Part shown: positions 26,237 through 35,223 of the stretch, piece after piece
How the letters are laid out: each line of letters begins with the position of its first letter
How positions within the stretch are numbered: the first letter of the stretch is position 1
Source of the DNA: DATFCK01 sp963728975
GTDB taxonomy: Bacteria; Verrucomicrobiota; Verrucomicrobiia; Chthoniobacterales; UBA10450
Assembly: GCA_963728975.1 (NCBI GenBank)
Contig: CAVSMF010000001.1
Coordinates: 1,922,001-1,986,000, forward strand
Direction: 5' to 3'
DNA: 64,000 nucleotides
Program-made: the position numbers and the translations under genes
The notes under the pieces: generated by a model
The model's database searches: none
What the model saw: only the letters and a program-made list of their open reading frames with translations
What the model was told of the DNA's origin: nothing

Positions 26237-26767
26237 TCACTTCTTCTCGTTCCATTTCAGGATGACGCCGTGCATGACTCCGCCGATCTCCAGCAGCTTC
26301 TCCTTGTGATGCACCATCTCTTCACGACTGAACCCGGTGATGGCGTAGTCTTTCCGGAGAAAAATCGCCTGCTCCGGGCAGACCTCCTCGCACATCCCGC
26401 AAAAGATGCAGCGGACCATATCGATATCGAATTCGTCGGGATATTTTTCCACTTTGGCGAAGCGGTCGTTTTGCGGAATCTCGCCCGGAACGATTTTGAT
26501 GGCCCGGGGCGGACAGATAAATTCGCATAACTGGCAGGCAACGCAGCGGACGCGTCCCTCGACGTCCCGGACCAGAGCGGGCGCTCCGCGGTAGTAATCG
26601 GGCATGCTGGCATCCCATTTTTGTTCCGGATATTCCATGGTGATCTTGGTTCGTCCGAACAGCATCCGCTTGAAATGGTTGATGGTAATGGCGAGTCCGC
26701 CGAGGATCGCCGGCAGATAAAGCCGCTCCCGCCAGTTCAGGCTGGGCCGTGGTACCGTTATTGCCAT
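26237..26767 (-). CDS. nuoI: NADH-quinone oxidoreductase subunit I
   Basis: 176 residues. Two [4Fe-4S] ferredoxin motifs, CVACQLCEFICPP (with the eighth Cys) and CIFCGMCEEVCPE, lie near residues 75 and 114. These clusters (N6a/N6b) pass electrons towards NuoB. An N-terminal amphipathic segment sits at the membrane interface. It lies 99 bases downstream of nuoH; that gap holds a half-arm of the nuo cassette repeat family (about 26780-26812). Confidence 0.95.
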   Translation of the reverse strand: MAITVPRPSLNWRERLYLPAILGGLAITINHFKRMLFGRTKITMEYPEQKWDASMPDYYRGAPALVRDVEGRVRCVACQLCEFICPPRAIKIVPGEIPQNDRFAKVEKYPDEFDIDMVRCIFCGMCEEVCPEQAIFLRKDYAITGFSREEMVHHKEKLLEIGGVMHGVILKWNEKK

Positions 26768-26866
26768 ATTTCAAAGTTGACCGCGAACCACGGTAAATGA
26801 CGCCAAAGGTTAACTGAATTCGATTTTGAAACTTTTTTCCGCATCAATTCCGCTTTGCCTCAGAGT

Positions 26867-27970
26867 CTAGTGAACGAAAGCCAGGATCCCGGCGGTTAGG
26901 AAAATGTTTGCCAGGGCGATTTCAAAAAAGAAGAGCCAGCCGAGCCGCATCAGCTGGTCGTAGCGAAACCGGGGCAGAGTGAAGCGGACCCAGATAAAAA
27001 AGAACAGGAGGAGGCCGACTTTGGCGAAAAAAGTGACGATATTGAACAGGCCTCCGAGAAGGCCGGGCCAGCCCGGGGCGGATCCATCGATCAGGGCCCA
27101 ATGAAATCCGCCAGCCCAGGAAGGGATGGGCAAATGCCAGCCGCCCAAAAAAAGCGTTACCAGCACGGCTGAACCGGTGATCATGGCGGCATATTCGCCC
27201 AGGAAAAAAAGGGCGAATTTCATCGAGCTGTACTCGGTGTGATAACCGCCGGCCAGTTCCTGCTCGGCCTCCGGGAGATCGAAAGGAAGCCGGTTCGTCT
27301 CGGCGAACAGAGCGATCATGAAGACGCCAAACGAAATCAGCATCGGAATGGCCAGGAGCCATTTCTCCGGATTCCGCCAATCGCCCACGAAGGGAGCGAT
27401 CATCCAGCCGTGGGCGATCTGGTAGCGGACGACATCGGAAAGACGCAGCCGGCCTACCAAAAGAAAGATCGGAATCACAGCCAAACCGAGCGACAGCTCA
27501 TAGGAGATCATTTGGGAGCTGGAACGGACGCCTCCGAGGAATGGATATTTGGAATTGGAAGCCCATCCGGCCAGGACAATTCCATAAACGCCTAACGACG
27601 AGACGGCAAACACGTAGAGGATCCCGACGTTGATATCGGCAATGACCATGGGCACCCCGAAAAGAGTGCTGCCGAACGGAACGACGGCCATGGTGATGAT
27701 CGCTGGCATCATGGCGAGACAAGGCGCCAGCCAGTAATAGAACTTGTTCACGTGGCGCGGCGTAAAATCCTCTTTCAAGAGCAGTTTAAAAACATCCGCG
27801 ACAGGCTGGAAAAGGCCGGCCGGACCGACCCGGTTAGGCCCGAGCCGGTCCTGGATGAACGCGCTGACTCGGCGCTCGGCGTAAACGCTGTAGGAGACCA
27901 TTGGCAGGATGACGACAAAAAGGATGCCGACGATCTTGAGCAGCGAAATTCCGATCCATGAATAATCCAT
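26867..27970 (-). CDS. nuoH: NADH-quinone oxidoreductase subunit H
   Basis: 367 residues, polytopic. The family signature AERRVSAFIQDRLGPNRVGPAGLFQPVADVFKLL (in two parts, residues ~30-65) and the AETNRLPFDLPEAEQELAGGYHTEYSSMKF block are intact. NuoH joins the quinone site to the membrane arm. The ATG at 27970 is chosen because GGGAGGA lies 6 bases before it. A GTG at 27985, just after the nuoG stop, is a less likely start. Confidence 0.95.
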   Translation of the reverse strand: MDYSWIGISLLKIVGILFVVILPMVSYSVYAERRVSAFIQDRLGPNRVGPAGLFQPVADVFKLLLKEDFTPRHVNKFYYWLAPCLAMMPAIITMAVVPFGSTLFGVPMVIADINVGILYVFAVSSLGVYGIVLAGWASNSKYPFLGGVRSSSQMISYELSLGLAVIPIFLLVGRLRLSDVVRYQIAHGWMIAPFVGDWRNPEKWLLAIPMLISFGVFMIALFAETNRLPFDLPEAEQELAGGYHTEYSSMKFALFFLGEYAAMITGSAVLVTLFLGGWHLPIPSWAGGFHWALIDGSAPGWPGLLGGLFNIVTFFAKVGLLLFFFIWVRFTLPRFRYDQLMRLGWLFFFEIALANIFLTAGILAFVH

Positions 27971-27986
27971 TGGCAATCCTCCCACG

Positions 27987-29708
27987 CTAACGGCCCGGCG
28001 GTCTTTTTGCGTCTGCTTCCTCGATATCTCTCGCCTCGGGATCGACCGGCGGGGGCGGTGATTCGCGCGCTTCCATCACGTGGACGCCGAGATCGCCGAT
28101 CTTGCCAAGGCTTAGCCCGGCAAGCTGCGGCACCTCTTCGCTCATCTGACGGAAAACATCGTCGATCGAATAGATGCCATTGGTGCCGGTCAGCGCCTGG
28201 ATGAGATCGCGCAGAATTTCCCAATCGTCCCGGGCCTGGCCGGGCGGACGCACGGCGCGGTTCAATCGTTGCAACCGTCCCTCGCCATTGATCATCGAGC
28301 CGCGTTTCTCGGCAAAAGCGGAGGATGGCAAAAGCGCAGTCGCGTGCCGGGTGGCGTCGTTGGACAGAATATCCATGACGATAAATGCCGGCAAATTTGA
28401 AAGAACGGCCGAGGTAAGACCGATCCCCACCGGATTTTCGCCGAACGCCGCCACCGCTTTGATTTGACCGGATGCAATCGCTTCCACCATTCCCGGAATC
28501 CGGCTGCCGGGGGTATCGGCCAGGCCGAGGAGGCGGGCGCCGTTGGTGTTTGGGTTTCGATCTTCACTCAACAGAATATCGTCGCCCGGTCCGTGTCGGG
28601 GGACGATATCGAACCACTGCACGTTCAGAGTCCGGGCCAAACGCAGCACCAGCCACATTTCTTCATTTGTCATCCGGCCGGAAGCGAGAATGGCGATCTC
28701 CCACCCGGAGAAGTGCCTGAGTTGGAGCGCAGCATGGGTGATCGATGTTTTCCAATCGGCCGGCACCAGTTTGCCGTTGTGAAAGATTCGCGGTTCGAGC
28801 AGCCGGCGTTCCGATTCCACGTAATCGAAGTTCAACCGGCCGTAGTCGCACATCCACGCGGAATTGACGGCGTCGTTCTCGCGCGGGGTCTGACGGTAAA
28901 TCACGTCTTCCCGGCTTCCGATGATGGTGTTGCATCCGGTGGCGCAGCTGGTGCAAATGCTCTTGGTCTCTTTCAAGAACCAGACCCGCATTTTGAACCG
29001 GAAATCGGTGCTGGTCAGGGCGCCGACCGGACAAATATCGACGGTGTTGAGCGAGTAATTGTTCTCCAGCGGCCGGTCGGGATGGGCGGTCAGAACCGAG
29101 TGACTGCCGCGATCGACGAATCCAAGGACATCGTCATGCGCGATTTCCTGACAAAACCGGATGCAGCGCGAGCAGAGGATGCATCGCTCGTCGTCGAGAG
29201 TAACCCGCGGCCCGATCTGAACCGCTTTTGGTTTCTTGACCTTGTTCTCGAGAAAGCGCGATTCGGCGGTGCCGTATTGGACGCTGAATTCCTGGAGCTG
29301 GCATTCGCCGGCTTGATCGCAGATTGGACAATCGAGCGGGTGATTAATGAGCAGGAATTCCATTACTCCGCGCTGGCACTCCTTGACCAGGGGCGAGTTC
29401 GTGCGCACGCCCATTCCTTCGGAGATTTCCTGGGCGCAGGAAATTTGGGGGCGCGGCATCCAGTTGATGACCGGTTTTCCATCGGGGCCGAGCTCCGGTT
29501 TGCGGTCCGGTCCCAGTTTGGGCATGCCCATTTCGATCAAGCACATCCGGCAATTGCCGGGGGAACTGAGCTTTTTATGGTAGCAATAGCGCGGCACGAA
29601 ACTGCCGGCCTGTTCACATGCCTCAATCACCCGGGTGCCCTTGGGGAATTGATGCCACGCGCCATCAATCTGGACGTTGAACCGTGGAACTGAGGATTCG
29701 TTAGCCAT
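27987..29708 (-). CDS. nuoG: NADH-quinone oxidoreductase subunit G
   Basis: 573 residues, on the short side for NuoG. The N-terminal ferredoxin-like part has the [2Fe-2S] set (CEQAG, CYHKKLSSPGNCRMC), the His-Cys motif HPLDCPICDQAGECQLQ, two [4Fe-4S] motifs (CILCSRCIRFC and CPVGA), and the molybdopterin-fold Fe-S site CTSCATGCN. The remaining C-terminal domain is degenerate and lacks cofactor function, as in other NuoG. It channels electrons from NuoF. Confidence 0.94.
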   Translation of the reverse strand: MANESSVPRFNVQIDGAWHQFPKGTRVIEACEQAGSFVPRYCYHKKLSSPGNCRMCLIEMGMPKLGPDRKPELGPDGKPVINWMPRPQISCAQEISEGMGVRTNSPLVKECQRGVMEFLLINHPLDCPICDQAGECQLQEFSVQYGTAESRFLENKVKKPKAVQIGPRVTLDDERCILCSRCIRFCQEIAHDDVLGFVDRGSHSVLTAHPDRPLENNYSLNTVDICPVGALTSTDFRFKMRVWFLKETKSICTSCATGCNTIIGSREDVIYRQTPRENDAVNSAWMCDYGRLNFDYVESERRLLEPRIFHNGKLVPADWKTSITHAALQLRHFSGWEIAILASGRMTNEEMWLVLRLARTLNVQWFDIVPRHGPGDDILLSEDRNPNTNGARLLGLADTPGSRIPGMVEAIASGQIKAVAAFGENPVGIGLTSAVLSNLPAFIVMDILSNDATRHATALLPSSAFAEKRGSMINGEGRLQRLNRAVRPPGQARDDWEILRDLIQALTGTNGIYSIDDVFRQMSEEVPQLAGLSLGKIGDLGVHVMEARESPPPPVDPEARDIEEADAKRPPGR

Positions 29709-29711
29709 GTC

Positions 29712-30328
29712 GAATTTGAATCAGGAACCAGGAATCCAGCGCAAAGAAGATTCGAATCTCAGCGGTTCGCACCAGGAAGCCAGGGCAAAAGATTTGGATC
29801 TGGCAAAGCGCGGGACCGCGGAAAGAAAGCCATTTGATTATGCCAATCATGATGATGGAAGCCGAGAATTAGTTAAAGCTATTCAGATCATGTCGATCTT
29901 ATCCGGTAAATCACCGGTTCGAAATGATACTCGCGGCCGACACGCTTTACCGTGAACGGGGACTGGCAAATTAAGGATTAATCCGTCGGTTAGGCTAGCC
30001 GCCTTCAGATAAGAGCGAACGATGGCGAAGTGCACATCTTCCAAAGCGTGATCGCCTTGAGTTCAACAACACAGTGCCCTCGACAACGAGAATCCAGGCG
30101 GTGTTGTCCGATCAGATGCTCGCGATAGAGGAGTCGGCAGGAGTTTTTGTCGCTCGAACGTCAAGTCCGGCATCGCAAGTTCGATCGCCAGCGCTTCTTC
30201 ATACATGCTTTCCAAAAAGCCGGGTCCGAGTTCGTGTGTGAACAGCGGATTGCCGCGCCGATGATGCGAGTCAGTTAATAAAGTGTTCCCCAATTCTTTT
30301 CCTGGTTCCTGGTTTCCAGATTCATATT
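29712..30328 (-). mobile_element. decayed inverted-repeat cassette with GxxExxY remnant between nuoEF and nuoG
   Basis: The left arm at 29712 reads GAATTTGAATCAGGAACCAG. The right arm, read inward on the other strand from about 30328, reads GAATATGAATCTGGAAACCA. These are imperfect inverted copies and a third arm family. Between them is a frame-broken GxxExxY coding remnant on the minus strand and about 170 bases with nothing recognisable (29740-29880). No other gene lies in this 620-base gap. Confidence 0.72.
29884..30325 (-). pseudogene. degenerate GxxExxY family gene
   Basis: Pieces of one GxxExxY protein lie in successive frames on the minus strand. TRIIGAA is followed by HELGPGFLESMYEEALAIEL (with the GxxExxY motif GFLESMY), then FERQKLLPT, then YREHLIGQHRLDS, then VVELKAI, and finally SYLKAASLTDGLILNL before a stop at 29884. 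At least three frame changes separate them. An ATG lies in the right arm at 30323-30325. The order matches the family, so this is decay, not chance. Confidence 0.82.
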
Positions 30329-32314
30329 CTAGATGGTCCCGGCGGTGCCGGCTTTTTCCCAGCCGGGGTCGCGGGCCAGGGGCGTGGTCGGGATTTGCTG
30401 TTCTTCCACCAGTTCCTGGGGCGTGTATTCCGGCGGCAGCGGCGGCGGTGAAGGTTTGAGGGCACGAGCCCCGAATTCTTCCGGGAATTTTTCGACAAAA
30501 CTTTGGGTGGGCCAGGCGCAGGCCTCGCCAAAGGCGCAAATTGTTCGCCCGGCAATGTTATCAGCCACTGTCTTTAAAGTATGCGGGTCCTGGACCACAC
30601 CGCCGCCAAGCAACATGCGATCGGTTATCTTTTTCATCCAGAGCGAGCCTTCCCGGCACGGGGTGCACTGGCCGCACGATTCGTGGGCGTAGAATTCGTT
30701 GATATTGTTCAGCGTCCACACCATGTCCCGCGAATCGTCGAGCACGATGACGCCGCCCGACCCGGCCATGGAACCGGCCGCAGCCAGCGAATCGAAATCC
30801 ATCGGGAGTTCGTAGATCGGGATTTCCCGCTCGATGGTCGATCCGTCGGGCTGCTTTTCCTTGAGCGTAAAGCGCTCGTCCGCCCGGAGCACTTTTGCCG
30901 AGCTGCCGCCGGGGATCACCGCTTTCAACCAGCGCCCGGGGCGCATTCCACCGGCCATCTCGTAAATCAACTGGCCCATGGTGACACCGCCGACCTCGAC
31001 CTCATAATAGCCGGGCCGCTGGACGTCGCCGCTGACGCAAAGAATGCGGGTACCGGTGTTGTTAGGCCGGCCGAGCCGGGCGTACTCGGCCCCGCCCATG
31101 GCGATGATGTGCTTCACATGACACAGCGTCTCGACATTGTTCACAATCGTCGGACACATGTAGAGCCCGAGGACGGCGGGGAAATAAGGCGGCTTGATCC
31201 GCGGGTAAGCCCGTTTGCCTTCGAGCGACTCGATTAATCCGGTTTCCTCACCGCAAATGTAGGCGCCCGCGCCCCGATGAATGAACACTTCCACATCAAA
31301 GCCCGATCCGAGAATGTTCCGGCCGAGGAAATTATGGGCGCGCGCTTCTTCGATGGCGTCGGCCAGGATTTTGGCGCCGTCGGGGAACTCGCCTCTTATA
31401 TAGATGTAAGCGGTGTGGGCGTTGGTGGCGAAACAGGAGATGAGAATGCCTTCGAGCAGCTGGTGAGGATCCTGGTGGATGATATAGCGATCCTTGAACG
31501 TGCCGGGCTCGGACTCGTCCGCATTGCAAATTAAATAGACCGGCCGTTTCTCGTCCGGCTTGATGAAGCTCCATTTTACCCCGCAGGGAAAGCCGGCGCC
31601 TCCCCGGCCGCGCAAGCCCGAGGTCTTGACTTCGTTCACAATATCGGCTCGCGACATGGTGACGGCCTTCTTCAATTGCTCGTATCCGCCGTCGGCCAGG
31701 TAAGTATCGATATCGATTTTCCAATCGGGCCGTCCGATATTTTTGAACACCAGACGGCGCTCGAGCGGATGGGGCGGTTGCGGATTGCTAAGCCCGGATT
31801 GCCGATTGCGAATCAGATCGGCCGCGGAAGTTGAATCGACATTTTCGTGAAGCTCTTCATCGATCATGCAGACCGGCGCCGTTCCGCAACTGGCCAGGCA
31901 TTCCACGAACTCAACGCTGTATTTGCCGTCCGGGCTAACCGACACCGGATTGGGCATTCCGTTGGTGTGCTCCTGGCGCTCGATTCCCGTGGCCGCGCAG
32001 AAGTTTTCCATGAGCCGGTAACTTCCAGCCATGGCACAACTGAGGGTGCGGCAAACCCGGATGTGCGTTTTACCGATCGGTGTCCGGCGAAACATCGGGT
32101 AGAACGAGACCAGCTCGAAAATATTGATCGGTTGCAACCGGAGCTTGTCTGCGATCCAGCCGATGGCGTCGTCGCCAATAAATCCGAAATGGGCCTGCCA
32201 CAAATGGAGCAGCGGCATGGCCGCGCTCCGTTGCTGATCCGCCGGATATCGCCGGATCGCATCGTCCATTCTCCGCTCCAACTCGGCGGGGACGCGTGTG
32301 CTCGTCGAGTCCAC
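30329..32314 (-). CDS. nuoEF: fused NADH-quinone oxidoreductase subunits E and F
   Basis: 661 residues with a GTG start. Residues 1-165 are NuoE (thioredoxin-like, [2Fe-2S] ligands C88, C93, C139 and C143). Residues ~190-620 are NuoF: GRGGAGF (FMN/NADH site, 236-242), the NADESEPGTFKDR block, HRGAGAYICGEETGL, and the [4Fe-4S] ligands C547, C550, C553 and C593. This joins the NADH-oxidising module in one chain. The linker at about 169-182 (RNRQSGLSNPQP) looks like translated intergenic repeat. A proline-rich tail of about 40 residues follows NuoF. Confidence 0.94.
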   Translation of the reverse strand: MDSTSTRVPAELERRMDDAIRRYPADQQRSAAMPLLHLWQAHFGFIGDDAIGWIADKLRLQPINIFELVSFYPMFRRTPIGKTHIRVCRTLSCAMAGSYRLMENFCAATGIERQEHTNGMPNPVSVSPDGKYSVEFVECLASCGTAPVCMIDEELHENVDSTSAADLIRNRQSGLSNPQPPHPLERRLVFKNIGRPDWKIDIDTYLADGGYEQLKKAVTMSRADIVNEVKTSGLRGRGGAGFPCGVKWSFIKPDEKRPVYLICNADESEPGTFKDRYIIHQDPHQLLEGILISCFATNAHTAYIYIRGEFPDGAKILADAIEEARAHNFLGRNILGSGFDVEVFIHRGAGAYICGEETGLIESLEGKRAYPRIKPPYFPAVLGLYMCPTIVNNVETLCHVKHIIAMGGAEYARLGRPNNTGTRILCVSGDVQRPGYYEVEVGGVTMGQLIYEMAGGMRPGRWLKAVIPGGSSAKVLRADERFTLKEKQPDGSTIEREIPIYELPMDFDSLAAAGSMAGSGGVIVLDDSRDMVWTLNNINEFYAHESCGQCTPCREGSLWMKKITDRMLLGGGVVQDPHTLKTVADNIAGRTICAFGEACAWPTQSFVEKFPEEFGARALKPSPPPLPPEYTPQELVEEQQIPTTPLARDPGWEKAGTAGTI

Positions 32315-32326
32315 GGAAAAGAAGCC

Positions 32327-32623
32327 TTATTCGGACAGGGTGCTGTCTTTCGATTCCAGTTTGTCGTCCTTGAAAACGAGCGTGACCGTGTCGTTCCCCT
32401 GCCGGTAAACGTAGGTCGTTTTCTTCATGACAATAAAATCCTTGTTATCGATGGAGGTGGGCGGTCCCAGAATGGATTCCACCTGTTTTTTGGACATTCC
32501 CTCCGTAACCTCGTTGACGTTGGCTTTGCTGATCCGTTTGCCCGAGCAGCCGCCGCCGAGCCCGAGCAGAGCGACGACCCCGATGACGCTTAGCAATCTG
32601 GCAATCCGTGAAAATAACGCCAT
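32327..32623 (-). CDS. small lipoprotein, BamE/SmpA-like (DUF3862-like), second of twin pair
   Basis: 98 residues. Signal peptide and lipobox end in GLGGGC (Cys26). The mature part has ANVNEVTEGMSKKQVESILGPP, the helix-turn of the BamE/SmpA fold as in DUF3862, then two strands (KKTTYVYRQGNDTVTLVF, FKDDKLESK). Its neighbour upstream is a clear paralogue (TGMSKAQVEEILGPPT). They sit inside the nuo operon between nuoD and nuoEF, an unusual place for an envelope lipoprotein. Confidence 0.82.
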   Translation of the reverse strand: MALFSRIARLLSVIGVVALLGLGGGCSGKRISKANVNEVTEGMSKKQVESILGPPTSIDNKDFIVMKKTTYVYRQGNDTVTLVFKDDKLESKDSTLSE

Positions 32624-32631
32624 GGCTTTGG

Positions 32632-32940
32632 TCAGGTGCCGGTCCCGAGGTTGGTATCTTTGCTGTCCACTTCGTCGTTCTTAAAAGTGATCATGGCAAA
32701 GTTCTTTCCATCTTCATAACGATACGTCGTCTTTTTGTAGATGATCATATCCTTGGTTTCGATCCGCGTCGGCGGCCCGAGAATCTCTTCGACCTGCGCT
32801 TTCGACATGCCGGTGGTGATCTTGTTGTAATTTGCCAGGGTGAGCTTCGAGCCGGATAACGGATTACGGCCGCACCCGGCCAGGGAGAGCGCCAAAACCA
32901 TCGCGGCAAGCGCGAAAAACGAGACGCGAAACAATTTCAT
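32632..32940 (-). CDS. small lipoprotein, BamE/SmpA-like (DUF3862-like), first of twin pair
   Basis: 102 residues. A signal peptide leads to LSLAGC (Cys23). Then comes LTLANYNKITTGMSKAQVEE, close to the DUF3862 consensus, followed by ILGPPTRIETKDMIIYKKTT and a YRYEDGKNFAMITFKNDEV strand pair. It is a tandem duplicate of the next gene (8-base gap). It starts 4 bases downstream of the nuoD stop, so translation is probably coupled to nuoD. Function is unknown; a role in complex I biogenesis is only a guess from position. Confidence 0.82.
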   Translation of the reverse strand: MKLFRVSFFALAAMVLALSLAGCGRNPLSGSKLTLANYNKITTGMSKAQVEEILGPPTRIETKDMIIYKKTTYRYEDGKNFAMITFKNDEVDSKDTNLGTGT

Positions 32941-32944
32941 ACGA

Positions 32945-34201
32945 TCATCTGTCGCATTCTCCCATCACGAAGTCCAGACTTCCTAGAATTGCCGGGACGT
33001 CGCTTACCATGTGGCCGGGCAGCAGTTCCGGCAGGATGCTCAGATTCACGAAAGAGGGCGCCCGGATTTTGAGCCGGTAGGGCACCCCGCCCCCCTTGCT
33101 ATGAATATAGAAGCCCAGTTCGCCCTTCGGATTCTCCGCTCCGAAATAAATTTCACCCGGCGGCGCATCGAGCCCTTCGGTCACGACAATAAAATGATGA
33201 ATCAGCTCTTCCATTTTGGTCAGGACCAGCGATTTCGGCGGAGTCATGTTCTTCCAATCAGCCACGTTGATCGGCCCGGTGGGAAGGTTCTCGATTGCCT
33301 GGCGTAAAATCCGCGCGCTTTGCCGCATTTCTTCAATCCTCACCAGGTAACGATCGTAGCAGTCGCCGGCGCTGCCGATCACCACGTCGAAATCGTAGTT
33401 TTCGTAATCGAGATAGGGATGTTTGCGCCGCAGATCGTGTTCGATCCCGCTGCCGCGCAAATTCGGGCCGGACAAAGCATAAGCGATGGCGCGATGTTTC
33501 GGAATCACCCCGATCTCCCTGGTCCGATCGACGAAGATGCGATTCCGGGTCAGGAGCTTGTCGACTTCGTCGAGGTGCGGCCCGAAATCGTCCAGAAACT
33601 TCGTCAATTGAGGGATGAATGTTTCCGGCAGATCGCGGATTTGTCCTCCGACCCGGGTATAAGAAGTGGTGAAGCGGGCCCCGGTAAGAAGCTCGAACAG
33701 ATCGTAAAGTTTTTCCCGCTCGTTAAAGGTGTAGAGGAACACGGTCATGGCGCCGAGATCCAGGGCCATGGCTCCGATACCGAGCAGATGCGATGAAATG
33801 CGCGCCGTTTCGCAGCAGATCACGCGAATGGCTTTTCCGCGGGGTGGAATGTCCCAGCCCATCAATTTTTCGACCGCGAGCGCGTAAGCGACATTGTTGG
33901 ACAGGGGGGCAATGTAATCGAGCCGGTCGGTGTAGGGAACGAACTGGTTGTATTGCATGTTTTCCGCGATCTTCTCGTCACCGCGGTGAAGAAATCCGAT
34001 GTCCGGGGTGGCCTTGACGATGATTTCGCCGTCCAATTCCAGAACCAGGCGCAACACTCCGTGGGTAGCGGGATGGGACGGCCCCATGTTCAGCACCATT
34101 TTCTCGCCAATGTCGTCCGTGGGGTGGCGAAGTTTTGCGTCTTCAGCCACCACCCGGGTTACCGGGTCGGGCGACTCAATCTCACGAACAGTGAATGCCA
34201 T
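32945..34201 (-). CDS. nuoD: NADH-quinone oxidoreductase subunit D
   Basis: 418 residues. NuoD motifs are MGPSHPATHGVLRL (quinone-site His), PDIGFLHRGDEKIAE, YTDRLDYIAP, and the C-terminal YRLKIRAPSFVNL and VMGECDR. The [NiFe]-hydrogenase-like cysteines are absent, as expected. With NuoB it forms the quinone-reducing site. It is the first gene of this operon. nuoA, nuoB and nuoC are not upstream, so they must lie elsewhere. Confidence 0.95.
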   Translation of the reverse strand: MAFTVREIESPDPVTRVVAEDAKLRHPTDDIGEKMVLNMGPSHPATHGVLRLVLELDGEIIVKATPDIGFLHRGDEKIAENMQYNQFVPYTDRLDYIAPLSNNVAYALAVEKLMGWDIPPRGKAIRVICCETARISSHLLGIGAMALDLGAMTVFLYTFNEREKLYDLFELLTGARFTTSYTRVGGQIRDLPETFIPQLTKFLDDFGPHLDEVDKLLTRNRIFVDRTREIGVIPKHRAIAYALSGPNLRGSGIEHDLRRKHPYLDYENYDFDVVIGSAGDCYDRYLVRIEEMRQSARILRQAIENLPTGPINVADWKNMTPPKSLVLTKMEELIHHFIVVTEGLDAPPGEIYFGAENPKGELGFYIHSKGGGVPYRLKIRAPSFVNLSILPELLPGHMVSDVPAILGSLDFVMGECDR

Positions 34202-34530
34202 AAATTCGGGGTTCGATTATGCTCGCAAGCGAGATCAGGTTCGCAAGCGTAAAAAATGGCGAAAGGGGAGCGCGGGCATTCTGCCCGCTCTGTCCGGCAT
34301 GCTGCCGGACAGTCTGGGATCGCCACGAACTCAATCTCTCATGACAGTCTCGCCGACATGTTGAAAAACCAATGGCCGAAAAACGGCGCCCACTGTCCGT
34401 CAAATCAATGCAACCCTAGACTGACCCCCATCCTCCAATTTTCTTTCTGGGGCGCTAATACTGCTGATCCCCTTCTGTGTCGCTCGCTAGACCACTAATC
34501 GGCGAAGGACTCTTGGTGCTCATTACCGAG
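34202..34530. repeat. gap between nuoD and a hypothetical gene; contains a perfect double hairpin
   Basis: At 34272-34288 GCGGGCA-TTC-TGCCCGC and at 34290-34312 CTGTCCGGCA-TGC-TGCCGGACAG form two adjacent perfect hairpins (7 and 10 bp). The remaining sequence shows no gene. The nuo promoter is expected here on the minus strand, but no convincing -35/-10 pair was found. Confidence 0.65.
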
Positions 34531-35124
34531 CTATTTTACAACACTGAAGAAATAGCGCCGCCTGTCCCAAACAATAAAATCATCACTTCGATAAAGCTCC
34601 ATGTAGCGACGTGCCACTGTTGTATCGCCAATCAAACGAAGATCGTATCGGAACTGTAGATAATACCTCCCCGGCAGCAGTTCGTAGTATTCTCCGATCT
34701 TAGAGCAAATGTCGGTATCGAAACTCTCGCCCGGTTTAAGGCTTATTCGAGGAGCCACTGGTTCAATCGTCGGCGCGTCAGACCGAAGGGGGAGTTCGCG
34801 GCCGTGCCCATCAAAGACCAATACATCAGGGACTAACGACGCTCCGTACGCGAAGGTCTTGGGCCGTTTCGAAAGATTGTGCAACAGTAATTTAACACAT
34901 AAGCGCTGAGAGGAGCGAATTGTCGGGGTCAAAATCCTAAACCCCGCCACAACCTCGTCAATTCGTCGGCTGGTGTAGTCCCCGGCGTGAAGGCACGTGC
35001 AGATTGCAAGCCAGGTGAATACCACCGCGGCTTGGGTCCTCAGGAATGAACCATAATGATAACCGGGGGCCCGGATGGGGTAAAGAAATCGTTCGCCAAC
35101 GCTATCCTGGTAATAATAGGTCAC
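34531..35124 (-). CDS. hypothetical secreted protein
   Basis: Up to 197 residues. A hydrophobic segment (AAVVFTWLAICTCLHAG) near residues 32-48 looks like a signal peptide, which implies that the true start lies nearer to it than the ATG at 35124. Candidates are non-ATG codons around 35045. The mature part is rich in beta-type segments (LLPGRYYLQFRYDLRL) and has no recognised domain. Codon use is less GC-rich than its neighbours, and the flanking intergenic DNA is AT-richer, so recent acquisition is possible. Confidence 0.55.
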   Translation of the reverse strand: MTYYYQDSVGERFLYPIRAPGYHYGSFLRTQAAVVFTWLAICTCLHAGDYTSRRIDEVVAGFRILTPTIRSSQRLCVKLLLHNLSKRPKTFAYGASLVPDVLVFDGHGRELPLRSDAPTIEPVAPRISLKPGESFDTDICSKIGEYYELLPGRYYLQFRYDLRLIGDTTVARRYMELYRSDDFIVWDRRRYFFSVVK

Positions 35125-35223
35125 ACCGGATTGATCACTGTCGTAATTCGTTAGGCCATTTGTGGAAAGTGAAGATCAGACCCCAGTTCTCCCCCGCGAG
35201 GATCAACCTGGCAAGTAATTCCT

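Noticed and set aside
28464..29693. 409-residue ORF antisense to nuoG
   Set aside because: Long open antisense frames are common in this GC-rich DNA; the nuoG frame has all Fe-S motifs and the antisense product has no domain.
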